A DNA stretch of 64,000 nucleotides from Paraburkholderia lycopersici (GCF_900096975.1 NZ_FMYQ01000001.1:310001-374000), one strand, 5' to 3'; positions 1 to 11,969 are shown, numbered from the stretch's first letter. Program-made: numbers and translations. The notes: a model not told the origin generated them from the sequence alone.

Positions 1-32
1 GCCGCACCGCCGCGCGTTGTCCTGCGTCCCAT
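1..32 (-). CDS. Possible 5' end of a divergent gene, cut by the window edge
   Basis: An ATG on the minus strand at 32 is preceded by GGAGG with a 5-base gap, a strong ribosome binding site. Only about ten codons (M-G-R-R-T-T-R-G-G-A) lie inside the window, so no family can be named. LysR-type regulators are often divergent from their target, so this could be the target of the LysR gene at 158. That link is inference. Confidence 0.35.
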   Translation of the reverse strand, partial: MGRRTTRGGA

Positions 33-96
33 GATGGCCTCCGAAAAAGCGGTTGACTGAGGGCATCGTAGAGGCGCACCATCTATCGGAAAAGCG

Positions 97-127
97 GGAA
101 ATTCCAATGTTGATATTCGGAATTTCC
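97..127. promoter_or_regulatory. Inverted repeat upstream of the LysR gene, candidate operator
   Basis: GGAAATTCC (97-105) and GGAATTTCC (119-127) are exact reverse complements separated by 13 bases. The repeat ends 30 bases before the LysR start codon, in the gap between it and a probable divergent gene. A/T-rich dyads at this position are the usual binding and autoregulation site of LysR proteins. The dyad is seen; binding by this regulator is inferred. Confidence 0.45.
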
Positions 128-157
128 GAACCATGAAAGACCCGGACCGAATGGATC

Positions 158-1042
158 ATGAACGCACGCGGTTTCGATCTCGCGCAGTTGCGCATGTTTA
201 TCGCCGTCACGGAAGCGGGCAGCGTCTCGGCTGGGGCGGAACGCGTGTTCCTCTCGCAGTCGTCGGTGAGCGAGCAGCTCAAGAAGCTCGAAGCGCGCAT
301 CGGCCAGCCGCTTTTCGTGCGCAGCAAGCAGGGCATGGCCGCCACGCCCGCAGGCGCGAAGCTGCTCGAGCACGCGCGCCGCATCGTCGCGCTTTGTGAC
401 GCCGCGTTCGACGACATGCTCGGCCGCACGCTCGACGGCGAGGTGCGCATCGCGATCACGGACTATTACCGCCCGCACGACGTCGCCGAAATCCTCCGGC
501 GCTTCGCGAGCCAGCATCCGCGGCTGCGCCTGCACGTCACCGTGCTGCCGAGCGCCGTCATCGACAGCGGCGCCGACGAGAATGCTTTCGACATCGGCTT
601 GTCGCTGCGTCTCGTGGAAGAAAGCCGGAGCACGCGCAAAAGCACCGCAAGCGCGGCGATCCGGCGTGAAAAGCTGGTCTGGGTAGGGGCGACGCAAACG
701 CTGCGCGAGCGGCCCGCGCTCACGCCGCCCTGGCCGCTCGTGCTGCTGCCCTCGACCTGCCAGTTGCAGCGCCGGGTGGTGAGGCTGCTCGACGAAGCGT
801 GCATGCCGTATCTGATATCGCATTCGGCGTCGGGCGTGGCCGGGCTGCAACTCGCGCTAAAGGCGGGCCTCGGGATTTCGTGCCTGAACGAATCGGCGAT
901 CGGCGAAGGGCTGATGCCCTGCCCCGCCTCATTCGGCTTACCGGCCTTGCCGTCGGCCGAATTTCATCTGCTGCCGGGTCGGCCCGGCGAAGCGGAGCAC
1001 GTGACGAACGCACGTGCGGCGCTCGCCGAATTGCTCGGCTGA
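158..1042 (+). CDS. LysR-family transcriptional regulator
   Basis: A 294-residue protein of normal LysR length. The N-terminal winged helix-turn-helix covers about residues 7-65 and includes the typical stretch AGAERVFLSQSSVSEQLKKLE. The remainder is a type-2 periplasmic-binding-protein-like effector domain (about 93-290). It should bind DNA as a tetramer and respond to a small ligand, which cannot be named from sequence. The start was chosen because residue 8 onward matches the usual LysR N-terminus and a dyad lies just upstream. The next gene on the opposite strand ends 23 bases beyond its stop, so the two converge and this gene is transcribed alone. Family certain, target unknown. Confidence 0.9.
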   Translation: MNARGFDLAQLRMFIAVTEAGSVSAGAERVFLSQSSVSEQLKKLEARIGQPLFVRSKQGMAATPAGAKLLEHARRIVALCDAAFDDMLGRTLDGEVRIAITDYYRPHDVAEILRRFASQHPRLRLHVTVLPSAVIDSGADENAFDIGLSLRLVEESRSTRKSTASAAIRREKLVWVGATQTLRERPALTPPWPLVLLPSTCQLQRRVVRLLDEACMPYLISHSASGVAGLQLALKAGLGISCLNESAIGEGLMPCPASFGLPALPSAEFHLLPGRPGEAEHVTNARAALAELLG

Positions 1043-1064
1043 ATGCACCCGTGCCGGGCGCTTC

Positions 1065-2036
1065 TCAGCCCGCTGCCTGAACGAGTTCCGCGAAGCGCAG
1101 CAGGTCGACGTTGCCGCCCGAAATGAGCACGCCCACGCGCTTGCCGCGCACGTTCACCTTGCCGTGCAGTACCGCAGCGGCCGCGAGACAGCCCGTAGGC
1201 TCGACCACGAGCTTCATGCGGCTCGCGAAGAACTTCATCGTGTCGACGAGTTCTGCATCGCTCACCGTGACGATCTCGCCCACGCGCTCGCGGATCACCT
1301 CGAAAGTGAAATTGCCGAGATGCTGGGTTTGCGCGCCGTCCGCGAGCGTTTTCGGCGTGTCGATGTGGACGATCTTGCCGGTCTGCAGGCTGCGCTGGCC
1401 GTCGTTGCCGGCCTCGGGCTCGACGCCTGTCACCGCGCAGGCGGGCGCGAGCGCATGCGCGGCCGTCGCGCAGCCCGAGAGCAGGCCGCCACCGCCGAGC
1501 GGCGTGAGCAGCGTGTCGAGTTCGCCCGCTTCTTCGAACAGTTCCTTCGCGGCGGTGCCTTGGCCCGCCATCACGTGCGGATGGTCGTAAGGCGGAATCA
1601 GCGTGAGGCCGCGCTCGGCCGCGAGCCGCTTGCCGAGCGCCTCGCGGTCCTCGGTGTAGCGGTCGTAGAAGATGACTTCGCCGCCATAGCCGCGCGTTGC
1701 CTCCACCTTCACGGCGGGCGCGTCGTGCGGCATCACGATCACGGCCTTCACACCGAGCAGACGCGCCGACAGCGCGATCGCCTGCGCATGGTTGCCCGAC
1801 GAAAACGTGATCACGCCGGCCGCCTTCTGGTCCGGCGTGAACTGGGCGATCGCGTTGTACGCGCCGCGGAACTTGAATGCGCCCATGCGCTGCAGGTTCT
1901 CGCATTTGAAAAACACCTGCGCGCCCGTGCGTTCGTTCACGGTGCGCGAAGTCAGCACCGGCGTGCGATGGGCGACGCCGCGCAGGCGTTCGTGGGCGGC
2001 GGCGACGTCTTCGAAGGTAATAGGCAGGGTGCTCAT
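1065..2036 (-). CDS. PLP-dependent threonine/serine dehydratase-like ammonia-lyase (threo-3-hydroxyaspartate type)
   Basis: A 323-residue fold-type II PLP enzyme. The Schiff-base lysine is Lys55 in AFKFRGAYN, the substrate loop is SSGNHAQA (79-86) and the phosphate-binding loop is GGGGL (181-185). There is no C-terminal ACT domain, so it is not biosynthetic IlvA. Length and motifs fit the short catabolic threonine dehydratase, serine racemase and threo-3-hydroxyaspartate ammonia-lyase group, which releases ammonia and a 2-oxo acid from a hydroxyamino acid. The ATG at 2036 overlaps the stop of the upstream regulator gene (ATGA), so the pair is translationally coupled. The partner regulator, related to one controlling D-amino-acid use, supports a hydroxy- or D-amino acid substrate. 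Exact substrate not certain. Confidence 0.85.
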   Translation of the reverse strand: MSTLPITFEDVAAAHERLRGVAHRTPVLTSRTVNERTGAQVFFKCENLQRMGAFKFRGAYNAIAQFTPDQKAAGVITFSSGNHAQAIALSARLLGVKAVIVMPHDAPAVKVEATRGYGGEVIFYDRYTEDREALGKRLAAERGLTLIPPYDHPHVMAGQGTAAKELFEEAGELDTLLTPLGGGGLLSGCATAAHALAPACAVTGVEPEAGNDGQRSLQTGKIVHIDTPKTLADGAQTQHLGNFTFEVIRERVGEIVTVSDAELVDTMKFFASRMKLVVEPTGCLAAAAVLHGKVNVRGKRVGVLISGGNVDLLRFAELVQAAG

Positions 2037-2713
2037 GGTCGGTCTTCGGGTGGCAGGTAGGTGTACACGGTGGAGCGCGCGACGCCGAGCGTGGCGGCCA
2101 CGTCGGCGAGCGCATGACGCAGGTTCAGATGGCCGCTCGCCGCAAGTTCGCGCACGGCCTCGCGGCGCTGCGCGAGCGTCATGCCGATGGGCGTGGTGTT
2201 GCGCGTGGCGGCGAAGCGTTCGAGCGCCTCGCGCACGCAGCCGACCGCGCTCGGCACGAGCGATTCGGCCACGGGCGCAGCCGTGCCGGTCTGGATCAAC
2301 TGGCCGAGCCCCGCCGTCACCGCGCCGAGCAGCGACACGTCCATGTTCAGGCACAGTGCCGCGACATATTCGCCGGCGCTGTTCTTCAGCCCGATCGATG
2401 TGCTTTTGGCTGGACGCCCGTCTGGAAAGCGGTTCGGATAGTTGGCCACGACCTCGGGAAAGCCGCGGTCGGTGATGCGCGCGAGCCCCATCTCGGTGGC
2501 CGGGTCGCCGATCTGCCGCCCCGACAGGTTGTTCGCGATCGCCACGACCGAGTGCCCGGGCCGCGTGAGGTCGTGCAGCACCACCTCCACGAGCGGCGCG
2601 AGTGTCTGGCCGAGCGCCGCGACGATCTTCTCCCCCTCGCGCAGGAGCAATTCGTTTTCGCCGGCGGGTTGGCTGGAACAGGCTTCTCGGGTTGGCTTCA
2701 TAATATTGGACAT
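2033..2713 (-). CDS. YheO/DauR-type transcriptional regulator (PAS-like domain plus HTH)
   Basis: A 226-residue protein with an N-terminal YheO-like PAS domain (about 22-130, including VVLHDLTRPGHSVVAIANN) and a C-terminal helix-turn-helix (about 180-220, ALADVAATLGVARSTVYTYL). E. coli relatives include DauR, regulator of a D-arginine dehydrogenase operon. The frame is open up to 2806, but that extension would run through the terminator of the upstream hcr gene, so the ATG at 2713 is preferred; 2701 is an alternative. Its last codon overlaps the ammonia-lyase start by four bases. It probably controls that gene in response to an amino acid. Family likely, ligand unknown. Confidence 0.85.
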   Translation of the reverse strand: MSNIMKPTREACSSQPAGENELLLREGEKIVAALGQTLAPLVEVVLHDLTRPGHSVVAIANNLSGRQIGDPATEMGLARITDRGFPEVVANYPNRFPDGRPAKSTSIGLKNSAGEYVAALCLNMDVSLLGAVTAGLGQLIQTGTAAPVAESLVPSAVGCVREALERFAATRNTTPIGMTLAQRREAVRELAASGHLNLRHALADVAATLGVARSTVYTYLPPEDRP

Positions 2714-2776
2714 TTTGACAGTTAATGACTGAATGTCAATCGCTTCGGGATCGCTTGCCTGGCTGCCCGATGCGCG

Positions 2777-2803
2777 AAAAAAAACCTCGCCCGAAGGCGA
2801 GGT
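2777..2803 (-). terminator. Rho-independent terminator of hcp-hcr
   Basis: Read on the minus strand, CCTCGCC, the loop TTCG and GGCGAGG form a perfect 7-bp stem with a UUCG-class tetraloop, followed by eight T. It lies about 45 bases after the hcr stop and ahead of the YheO-type regulator, separating the two transcription units. Confidence 0.93.
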
Positions 2804-2845
2804 CAACAGACACGGGGAAAAATCGACAAGGTGAAACGCCTTCGC

Positions 2846-3868
2846 TCAGGCCGCGAAGCGCTCGCTGACGAACTGCGCCGACGGCACGCCCGCCCGCGCG
2901 GCCGCCGCCTGCGCGGCGCTCACCATGGCGGGCGGACCGCACACGTAGATATCGGGCGCCGCGCCGCCGGCCGCGAGCGCGGCGGCGAGCGCGTCGACCG
3001 GCGTGCTATGCGAGCCTGGCCAGCCGTCGGCGGCTTCGCGCACGCAAAGCTCGACCCGCAATTGCGGCAGCGCCGCCCGCAGGTCGGCCAGCTCGTCGAG
3101 CATGAAAAACTCGCTCTCGCGATTCACGCCGTAGAAGAGCCGCGCCTCGTTCATCTCCTGAAACTCGCCCATGCGCCGCAGCATCGAGAGCACGGGAGCG
3201 AGGCCCGTGCCGCCCGCCACGAACCAGCGCGGGCGCAGGCTGTCGGCGATCAACCCGAAGCCGCCTTGCGGACCGTGCACGGTGAGCACGTCGCCTGGCT
3301 GCGCGCGCTCGCGCAGATACGCCGAAAACTCGCCTTGCGGCCGCAGCCGGATCAGGAACTCGAGGCGCCCTTCCCAGTTGCTCGTGTTGGCGAGCGAGAA
3401 CGGCCGCCGCACGCCACCCTCGGGCAACTCCAGCTCGGCGAACTGGCCGGCTTCGAACTCGGCGGCGCTGCCGTTGGCATCGTCGGGTTCGAGTTGCAGT
3501 TCGAGGCGGCGCGTGTCGTCGGCGATCGTCTCCAGCGCGGCGATGCGCGCCGTGCGCACAGGCACCGGCTGGAGCAGCACCTTCGTATGGTCGTAAGGCG
3601 CGGCGACACGCAAGTCGGCCGACGGCGTCGTGCGGCACAGCAGAACCGCCCGCGGGTCGCCGGGCGGAAGCGCATCCGCGCTGTGCTCGCCGAGTGTGTA
3701 CGCGCCTTCGGTCACGCTCGCGTGGCACGCGCCGCAACTGCCGCGCCGGCACTGCGACGGCAGCGTGATGTCCGCCGCCTGCGCCGCGCTCAGCACGTCC
3801 TGCCCCGGCTCGCACGCGAAGCCGAACGCCTGGCCGTCGCGCGTGGTGAGCTCGATTCGATAACTCAT
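2846..3868 (-). CDS. hcr: Hcp reductase: 2Fe-2S / FAD / NAD(P)H oxidoreductase
   Basis: A 340-residue flavoprotein that passes electrons from NADH to Hcp. A plant-type 2Fe-2S ferredoxin domain is at the N-terminus with Cys40, Cys45, Cys48 and Cys78. It is followed by an FAD-binding barrel (RPFSLAN, about 155) and an NAD-binding domain (GGTGLAPVLSM about 215, CGPPAMV near the C-terminus). In E. coli Hcr the ferredoxin domain is at the C-terminus, so this order is that of BenC-type reductases. Two starts are possible: the ATG at 3868, preceded by GGTGA, and the ATG at 3889, which overlaps the hcp stop as ATGA. Either way the gene is coupled to hcp and ends at a clear terminator. Confidence 0.88.
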   Translation of the reverse strand: MSYRIELTTRDGQAFGFACEPGQDVLSAAQAADITLPSQCRRGSCGACHASVTEGAYTLGEHSADALPPGDPRAVLLCRTTPSADLRVAAPYDHTKVLLQPVPVRTARIAALETIADDTRRLELQLEPDDANGSAAEFEAGQFAELELPEGGVRRPFSLANTSNWEGRLEFLIRLRPQGEFSAYLRERAQPGDVLTVHGPQGGFGLIADSLRPRWFVAGGTGLAPVLSMLRRMGEFQEMNEARLFYGVNRESEFFMLDELADLRAALPQLRVELCVREAADGWPGSHSTPVDALAAALAAGGAAPDIYVCGPPAMVSAAQAAAARAGVPSAQFVSERFAA

Positions 3869-3885
3869 GGCATTTTCACCGGCGC

Positions 3886-5553
3886 TCATGCTGCCTTGCG
3901 CGCGAGTGCCGCGTCGAGGTCGGCCTGCGCCTCGCCGATCGGCTGGATGCCGAACTGCTTGACGAGGATGTCGAGGACGTTCGGCGTAAGGAAGGCCGGC
4001 AGCGTCGGTCCGAGATGGATGTTGCGGATGCCGAGCGCGAGCAGCGTGAGCAGCACTGCGGCGGCCTTCTGCTCGAACCACGAAACCACGAGCGTGAGCG
4101 GCAGGTCGTTCACGCCGCAATCGAAGGCCTTCGAGAGCGCGATGGCGATCTGGATCGCCGAGTAGCTGTCGTTGCACTGGCCGAGATCGAGCAGGCGCGG
4201 AATGCCGCCGATGTCGCCGAACGTATGACGGTTGAAGCGGTACTTGTTGCAGCCGAGCGTCATGACGACGGTGTCGTCGGGCGCGGCCTGGGCGAACTCG
4301 GTGTAGTAGTTGCGGCCGGGCGCCGCGCCGTCGCAGCCGCCGATCAGGAAGAAGTGGCGGATCTGGCCGGCCTTCACGGCGTCGATCACCTTGTCGGCCA
4401 CGCCGAGCACCGTGTTGCGCGCGAAGCCGATCGTGATGGTTTCCTCGGGCGCCGTTTCGCGGAAGCCCGGCAGCGCGAGCGCGGCCTGCACGACCGGCGC
4501 GAACGCGTGATGTTCGAGATGGCGCACGCCGGCCCAGCCCACCGGTCCCGTCGTGAAAATGCGCTGACGATACTGCGGCAGCGGCTCGATCAGGCAGTTG
4601 GACGTCATCAGGATCGGGCCGGGGAAATTCGCGAAATCGGCTTGCTGGTCCTGCCACGCGCCGCCGTAATTGCCAGCCAGATGCGGATACGCCTTGAGCT
4701 TCGGATACGCATGGGCGGGCAGCATTTCGCCGTGCGTGTAGATCTGCACGCCAGTGCCCTGGGTCGCTTCGAGCAGCGCCTCGAGATCGCCGAGATCGTG
4801 GCCCGAAACGAGAATCGCCTTGCCTGCGGCCGGCGTCACGCGCACGGGGGTGGGCTCGGGCGTGCCGAAGCGGCCTGTGTTGGCCGCGTCGAGCAGCTCC
4901 ATCACCTTCAGATTCAGGTTGCCGAGCGCAAGGGCGTGCTCGAGCAGGTCGCCGGCCTGTGAGGGCTCGCTCGCGAGGAACACGAGCGCGGCCTCCACGC
5001 CCGCGTAGACCTCTTCGCTCTCGTAGCCGAGCACGCGCGCATGATGCGCATACGCGCACACGCCCTTCAGACCGTAGAGCACGAGCGCGCGCAGGCCCAC
5101 GATGTCTTCGCCCACCTCCTGAAGTCCGGCCTTGATGCCGACGAGCGCGGCCTGCGCCTGCATTTCGGCGATGTCGTTGCCCGGACGCAAGCGCGCGGGA
5201 CCGGCCGGCTCCACAGCGGCGACGCCTTGAGCAAGCGCGAGCGCCTCGCAGGCCGACTTCAGGCGGTCGCGATGCTGCGCGGCTTCGCGCAGCATCGCCA
5301 CGAAGCGGCTCGCGTTGAAGTTGACGTTGGTGAGCGTCGTGAACATTCCGTAGAGCATGAAGCGGTCGGCCTCGCGATCGGGGCTGCCGAAGCTGCGCGC
5401 GAGCGCGCCGTACTGCGCGATGCCCTTGACCGCGTGGATCAGCAGATCCTGCAGATCCGCGGTCGTGGCGTCCTTGCCGCAGTTGCCCTTGGCCGAGGCA
5501 CACCCCGGTGTGGCCTGGGTGCGGTCAGTCTGTTCACATTGATAGCAAAACAC
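3886..5553 (-). CDS. hcp: Hybrid cluster protein (hydroxylamine/NO reductase)
   Basis: A 555-residue cytoplasmic protein with the N-terminal cluster motif Cys3, Cys6, Cys18 and Cys25. C-terminal motifs of the hybrid iron-sulfur-oxygen cluster include [17 protein letters not shown] and [10 protein letters not shown]. Hcp reduces nitric oxide to N2O, and hydroxylamine in vitro, and protects against nitrosative stress. The start is a GTG with a strong AAGGAG site six bases upstream. hcr follows with a short overlap, and an NsrR-type box lies about 100 bases upstream. Both fit NO-induced expression. The neighbouring nitrate reductase locus is the likely source of the nitrite that makes NO. Confidence 0.95.
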   Translation of the reverse strand: MFCYQCEQTDRTQATPGCASAKGNCGKDATTADLQDLLIHAVKGIAQYGALARSFGSPDREADRFMLYGMFTTLTNVNFNASRFVAMLREAAQHRDRLKSACEALALAQGVAAVEPAGPARLRPGNDIAEMQAQAALVGIKAGLQEVGEDIVGLRALVLYGLKGVCAYAHHARVLGYESEEVYAGVEAALVFLASEPSQAGDLLEHALALGNLNLKVMELLDAANTGRFGTPEPTPVRVTPAAGKAILVSGHDLGDLEALLEATQGTGVQIYTHGEMLPAHAYPKLKAYPHLAGNYGGAWQDQQADFANFPGPILMTSNCLIEPLPQYRQRIFTTGPVGWAGVRHLEHHAFAPVVQAALALPGFRETAPEETITIGFARNTVLGVADKVIDAVKAGQIRHFFLIGGCDGAAPGRNYYTEFAQAAPDDTVVMTLGCNKYRFNRHTFGDIGGIPRLLDLGQCNDSYSAIQIAIALSKAFDCGVNDLPLTLVVSWFEQKAAAVLLTLLALGIRNIHLGPTLPAFLTPNVLDILVKQFGIQPIGEAQADLDAALARKAA

Positions 5554-5649
5554 GGCTTACTCCTTTTCCTTGTGGGTGACGGCGATGGCGCAATGCGGAG
5601 GGGCTTCGCCGGCCTGCAACGTCGTCAGACCGGCTCGAGCATCTCTTGT

Positions 5650-5672
5650 AAGATGCAAAATTTATGCATCTT
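5650..5672. promoter_or_regulatory. NsrR operator (NO-responsive) upstream of hcp
   Basis: Left half AAGATGCAAAA and right half TTATGCATCTT flank one central T. The reverse complement of the right half is AAGATGCATAA, so the halves match at 10 of 11 positions. This is the 11-1-11 arrangement and core (AAGATGCA / TGCATCTT) of the NsrR box known from enterobacteria and beta-proteobacteria. hcp is one of the most conserved NsrR targets. The iron-sulfur repressor NsrR would block transcription here until its cluster reacts with NO. Confidence 0.88.
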
Positions 5673-5799
5673 TTTTAATGTTGGCGCGCGGAGGGGAGTT
5701 TTGCCGTGACAAAAATCAGGAAAAATGCCGTTTCGAGCGGGAGAAGGGACGGCGTGCGCGAAAAGGCCGCAGGGAACGCAGCACGCCGCAGAGGCAAAT

Positions 5800-5830
5800 A
5801 AAAAGCCCGCGCTCCATGGGAGGGCGGGCT
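5800..5830 (-). terminator. Rho-independent terminator of ssb
   Basis: On the minus strand, AGCCCGC (5830-5824) pairs with GCGGGCT (5810-5804) and is followed by a T-rich run (complement of AATAAAAA at 5797-5804). It starts 31 bases after the ssb stop. Confidence 0.88.
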
Positions 5831-5860
5831 ACTACCAACAAAAAACTGCGTTAGTCGGAA

Positions 5861-6397
5861 TTAGAACGGAATATCGTCATCCATTTCGTCGAAGCCGCCG
5901 CCAGCCGGCGCGTTCGAACGGCTGCCGCCAGTGCCCCCGCTCGAACGCGGCGCGCCGCCGCCAGCCCCGCCACCCGAGGCACGACCGCCGCCGCGCGGCG
6001 CGGCCGGTTCACGGCTGTAGCCGCCGTCGTCGCCCATGTCGCCGCCCATCGAGGCGCCGCCGCTGCGGCCACCCAGCATTTGCATCTGGTCCGCGACGAT
6101 TTCCGTCGAGTAACGGTCGGTGCCGTCCTGCGCCTGCCACTTGCGCGTGCGGATGCGGCCCTCGATATACACCGACGAGCCCTTCTTCAGGTACTCCGAG
6201 ACGATCTCGGCCAGGCGGCCGAAGAACGCCACGCGGTGCCATTCGGTCATTTCCTTGAACTCGCCGGACGCCTTGTCCTTGTAGCGGTCGGTCGTCGCGA
6301 GGCGAATGTTCGCCACGGCGTCGCCGCTCGGCAGATAGCGCACTTCAGGATCGGCGCCGAGGTTGCCGACGAGGATCACCTTGTTCACGGATGCCAT
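5861..6397 (-). CDS. ssb: Single-stranded DNA-binding protein
   Basis: A 178-residue protein. An OB-fold DNA-binding domain occupies about 1-110 (starts [14 protein letters not shown]; contains [20 protein letters not shown]). It is followed by a long Gly/Arg/Ser-rich disordered linker and the conserved acidic tip DDDIPF that docks partner proteins. It coats ssDNA during replication, repair and recombination. The start has AGGAGA six bases upstream. The gene lies next to an MFS transporter and uvrA, as is common in Burkholderiaceae. Normal length. Confidence 0.98.
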   Translation of the reverse strand: MASVNKVILVGNLGADPEVRYLPSGDAVANIRLATTDRYKDKASGEFKEMTEWHRVAFFGRLAEIVSEYLKKGSSVYIEGRIRTRKWQAQDGTDRYSTEIVADQMQMLGGRSGGASMGGDMGDDGGYSREPAAPRGGGRASGGGAGGGAPRSSGGTGGSRSNAPAGGGFDEMDDDIPF

Positions 6398-6521
6398 GAA
6401 TTTCTCCTGTTTGATTCCGTTGCGAGGAGCGGCCGCGCGGTGCGCGCCGGCGAGCGCTTCCTGCGCCTTCGCCAGCGGACCGCCTCCGCGAATTGCATTG
6501 CTGTGAACCCTTGGTTCGAAC

Positions 6522-7715
6522 TCAGGCGCGCCTGGGCGGCGCCTTCATATTGGCCGCGATTATAAGCCAGCACAGGACGAGCCCCGAGCACGCGTAAAAC
6601 ACGGCGCTCGCGCCGTCGTGCTTCAGCAGCCAGCCGCCCACCACGCCGCCGAGCGCGAGCCCGATCGACTGCGTGGTGTTGTACACGCCCGTGGCCGCAC
6701 CCTTGCGGTTGCCCGGCGCGAGCTTCGAAACGAGCGAAGGCTGCGACGCTTCCAGAATATTGAAGCCGAGGAAGTACACGAACAGCACGGCCGACACAAT
6801 GACGAGTGTATGCGCGAGCGAGCCGAGCAGCAGCTGTCCGATCAGGATAAGACCTATCGCGGAAACGACGACGGCCTTCATCTTGCCCCGCTTCTCCGCG
6901 GCGATGATCGCCGGGACCATCATGACGAACGCGAGACCCATGACCGGCAGGTAGATCTTCCAGTGCGACGCGACCGGCAGGCCCGCGTCGACGAGCAGCC
7001 GCGGCACGACAAGAAAGAGCGCCGTTTGCGTGGCGTGCAGCACGAGCACGCCGAAGTTCAGGCGCAGCAGCTCGACGTTGTGCAGCACCTCGGCGAACGG
7101 CGCACGCACGTGCACGGGCTTGCTGGGCGCATCGGGCACGACCCAGAGCACCACGCCCACCGCGAGAATCGAGAACACGCCGACGAGCGCGAACAGCCCG
7201 TTCATGCCGACCCAGTGGAACACGATCGGCGCGCCCACGATCGCCACGGCGAACGACATGCCGATCGAGCCGCCCACCATCGCCATCGCCTTGGTGCGGT
7301 GCTCCTCGGCGGTCAGGTCGGCGATGAACGCGAGCACGGCCGAAGACACCGCGCCCATGCCCTGAATCACGCGGCCGACGATGATCCACACCATGTCGTG
7401 CGCGCCCGCCGCGACGAAGCTGCCGATCGCGAAAATGACGAGGCCGGTGGCGATGACGGGCTTGCGGCCCACCATGTCGGAGACCCAGCCGTAGAAGATA
7501 TACAGGAGCGACTGCGTGACGCCGTACGCGCCGAGCGCGATGCCGACCAGCAGCAGGTTGTCGCCGCCGGGAATGGTTTTCGCGTAGACCGAAAACACCG
7601 GCATGATCATGAAGAGGCCAAGCATGCGCAGCGCGAAGATCGCGGCGAGCGAGACGGTCGCGCGCAGTTCGGGCGCGCTCATGCGGGAGGAAGTAGCGGG
7701 TGAATTGGAGGACAT
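6522..7715 (-). CDS. MFS transporter (drug/metabolite efflux type)
   Basis: A 397-residue inner-membrane protein with about 12 hydrophobic helices in two bundles. The MFS signature [13 protein letters not shown] lies between helices 2 and 3, and [21 protein letters not shown] forms helix 4-5. It resembles the YajR-like branch but lacks YajR's C-terminal soluble domain. The ATG at 7715 is preferred over a TTG at 7754; neither has a clear ribosome site. It is divergent from uvrA and upstream of ssb on the same strand. Substrate cannot be deduced. Confidence 0.85.
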   Translation of the reverse strand: MSSNSPATSSRMSAPELRATVSLAAIFALRMLGLFMIMPVFSVYAKTIPGGDNLLLVGIALGAYGVTQSLLYIFYGWVSDMVGRKPVIATGLVIFAIGSFVAAGAHDMVWIIVGRVIQGMGAVSSAVLAFIADLTAEEHRTKAMAMVGGSIGMSFAVAIVGAPIVFHWVGMNGLFALVGVFSILAVGVVLWVVPDAPSKPVHVRAPFAEVLHNVELLRLNFGVLVLHATQTALFLVVPRLLVDAGLPVASHWKIYLPVMGLAFVMMVPAIIAAEKRGKMKAVVVSAIGLILIGQLLLGSLAHTLVIVSAVLFVYFLGFNILEASQPSLVSKLAPGNRKGAATGVYNTTQSIGLALGGVVGGWLLKHDGASAVFYACSGLVLCWLIIAANMKAPPRRA

Positions 7716-7913
7716 CGGGGCGTTGTGTGTTTGGGTTGCAGCGCTGGGCCGCAACTACCCGCACGTTGGTAGCCGGACGCTCCCTGACGCGCCTCTTTCG
7801 AGGCCCTTGCACTTGCCGCTCCGGGCCCTTTCGAAGACCGTCAGCAAGCCGTAACGGTGGTCTGGAAAAGTCGTTATAGTAGCAGGTTTGGTTTCCCTTT
7901 CTCGCGCAGGTTC

Positions 7914-10805
<2,892 letters not shown>

Positions 10806-10883
10806 GCAGTAGAAAAAGCTGTAGCAACAACGGGTTGGGGGCGCGCTTGCGTCCCCGAGGTCTGGAGACGGAATACACCGAAC

Positions 10884-11969
10884 ATGGTCAAGCGCAACGA
10901 AGCGACCGAAGATAAACAGGTGCGCGACCTGCGGCCGCGGCCGGTCAGGCTCACGAGCGACATGAGCCTGCCGAGGCTTTCGGCGGTGGAGATCGGCAGC
11001 TATCTGGCCGCGCTCGCCGGTTTGTGGGCGGTGCTGCACCTGAACCTGCTCGGCGCGCTGCTCGCGGGGATGCTCGTCTTTCAGCTCGTTCACACCATCT
11101 CGCCGCTCATCGAACGGCGCATGTCGAGCAGCCGCGCACGCTGGCTTTCGGTGGTGCTGGTTTCCATCGTGATCGTGGGCGTGCTCACAGGCCTCACGGT
11201 GGGCGTCATCGAGCAGTTCGAAAACGACGTGCCGAGCGTGCAGAAAGTGATGGCGCAGATGATGACGTTCGTCGACCAGGCGCGCGGGCGCATTCCCGAG
11301 TCCATCGCCGCCTATCTGCCCGTGGACGTCGCGCAGATGAAGCTAAAGGCGATCGCGCTCATGCACGAGCACGCCAACCAGCTCGGCCAGGGCGGCAAGA
11401 ACGCCGCGCGCATTTTCGGGCATATCGTGATCGGCATGATCATCGGCGCGATCATCGCCATCGGCGCGCAGAAGAACGCCACGCGGCTGCCGCTGTCCAC
11501 GGCGTTCGTCACGCGCGTGACGCGCTTCGCCGACGCGTTCCGCCGCATCGTGTTCGCGCAGGTGAAGATTTCGGCCATCAACACGGTCTTCACCGGCCTG
11601 TTCCTGCTGCTCGTGCTGCCGGTCTTTCACGCGCCGCTGCCGCTCGCGAAGATGCTGGTCGTGGTGACCTTCGTGGTGGGTCTCCTGCCCGTGATCGGCA
11701 ACCTCATCTCGAATACGTTGATCGTCGCCATCGCGCTCACCGTGAGCCTGCCTGCGGCGGTCACGGCGCTCGCGTTCCTGATCCTCATCCACAAGCTCGA
11801 ATACTTCCTGAACGCACGCATCGTGGGCGGGCAGATCGAGGCGCGCACCTGGGAACTGCTCGTCGCGATGCTCGTGATGGAGGCCGCGTTCGGCGTCCAG
11901 GGCGTCGTCGCCGCGCCCATTTTCTACGCGTACATCAAGCGCGAGCTCATCTATCTGCGGCTCGTCTGA
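10884..11969 (+). CDS. AI-2E transporter family (PerM/YdiK-like) membrane protein
   Basis: A 361-residue inner-membrane protein of the UPF0118/AI-2E family. It has two or three N-terminal helices (about 35-95), a soluble amphipathic stretch (about 105-165), and a C-terminal block of helices with the family-typical VVGLLPVIGNLISN (about 264-277) and KLEYFLNARIVG. Some members export autoinducer-2 or act as sodium/proton antiporters, but most have no proven substrate. It sits 78 bases after uvrA on the same strand and could be read through. It converges with narL. Confidence 0.85.
   Translation: MVKRNEATEDKQVRDLRPRPVRLTSDMSLPRLSAVEIGSYLAALAGLWAVLHLNLLGALLAGMLVFQLVHTISPLIERRMSSSRARWLSVVLVSIVIVGVLTGLTVGVIEQFENDVPSVQKVMAQMMTFVDQARGRIPESIAAYLPVDVAQMKLKAIALMHEHANQLGQGGKNAARIFGHIVIGMIIGAIIAIGAQKNATRLPLSTAFVTRVTRFADAFRRIVFAQVKISAINTVFTGLFLLLVLPVFHAPLPLAKMLVVVTFVVGLLPVIGNLISNTLIVAIALTVSLPAAVTALAFLILIHKLEYFLNARIVGGQIEARTWELLVAMLVMEAAFGVQGVVAAPIFYAYIKRELIYLRLV

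Larger units (their letters stand above)
5554..5860 (-). promoter_or_regulatory. hcp promoter region with ssb terminator at its far end
   Basis: This 307-base gap carries no credible gene. It holds the NsrR box at 5650-5672, so the hcp promoter is probably between 5560 and 5700. A GC-rich stretch of unknown role (5700-5795) follows, then the terminator of ssb at 5800-5830. I do not see a clean -35/-10 pair. Confidence 0.6.

Noticed and set aside
2846..5503. An 885-codon minus-strand open frame across hcr and hcp
   Set aside because: Only its last 340 codons are Hcr; the front part is an out-of-frame reading of hcp, as expected in GC-rich DNA.
7716..7754. A TTG start extending the MFS protein by 13 residues
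   Set aside because: The extension is hydrophilic, has no ribosome site and is not needed for the first membrane helix.
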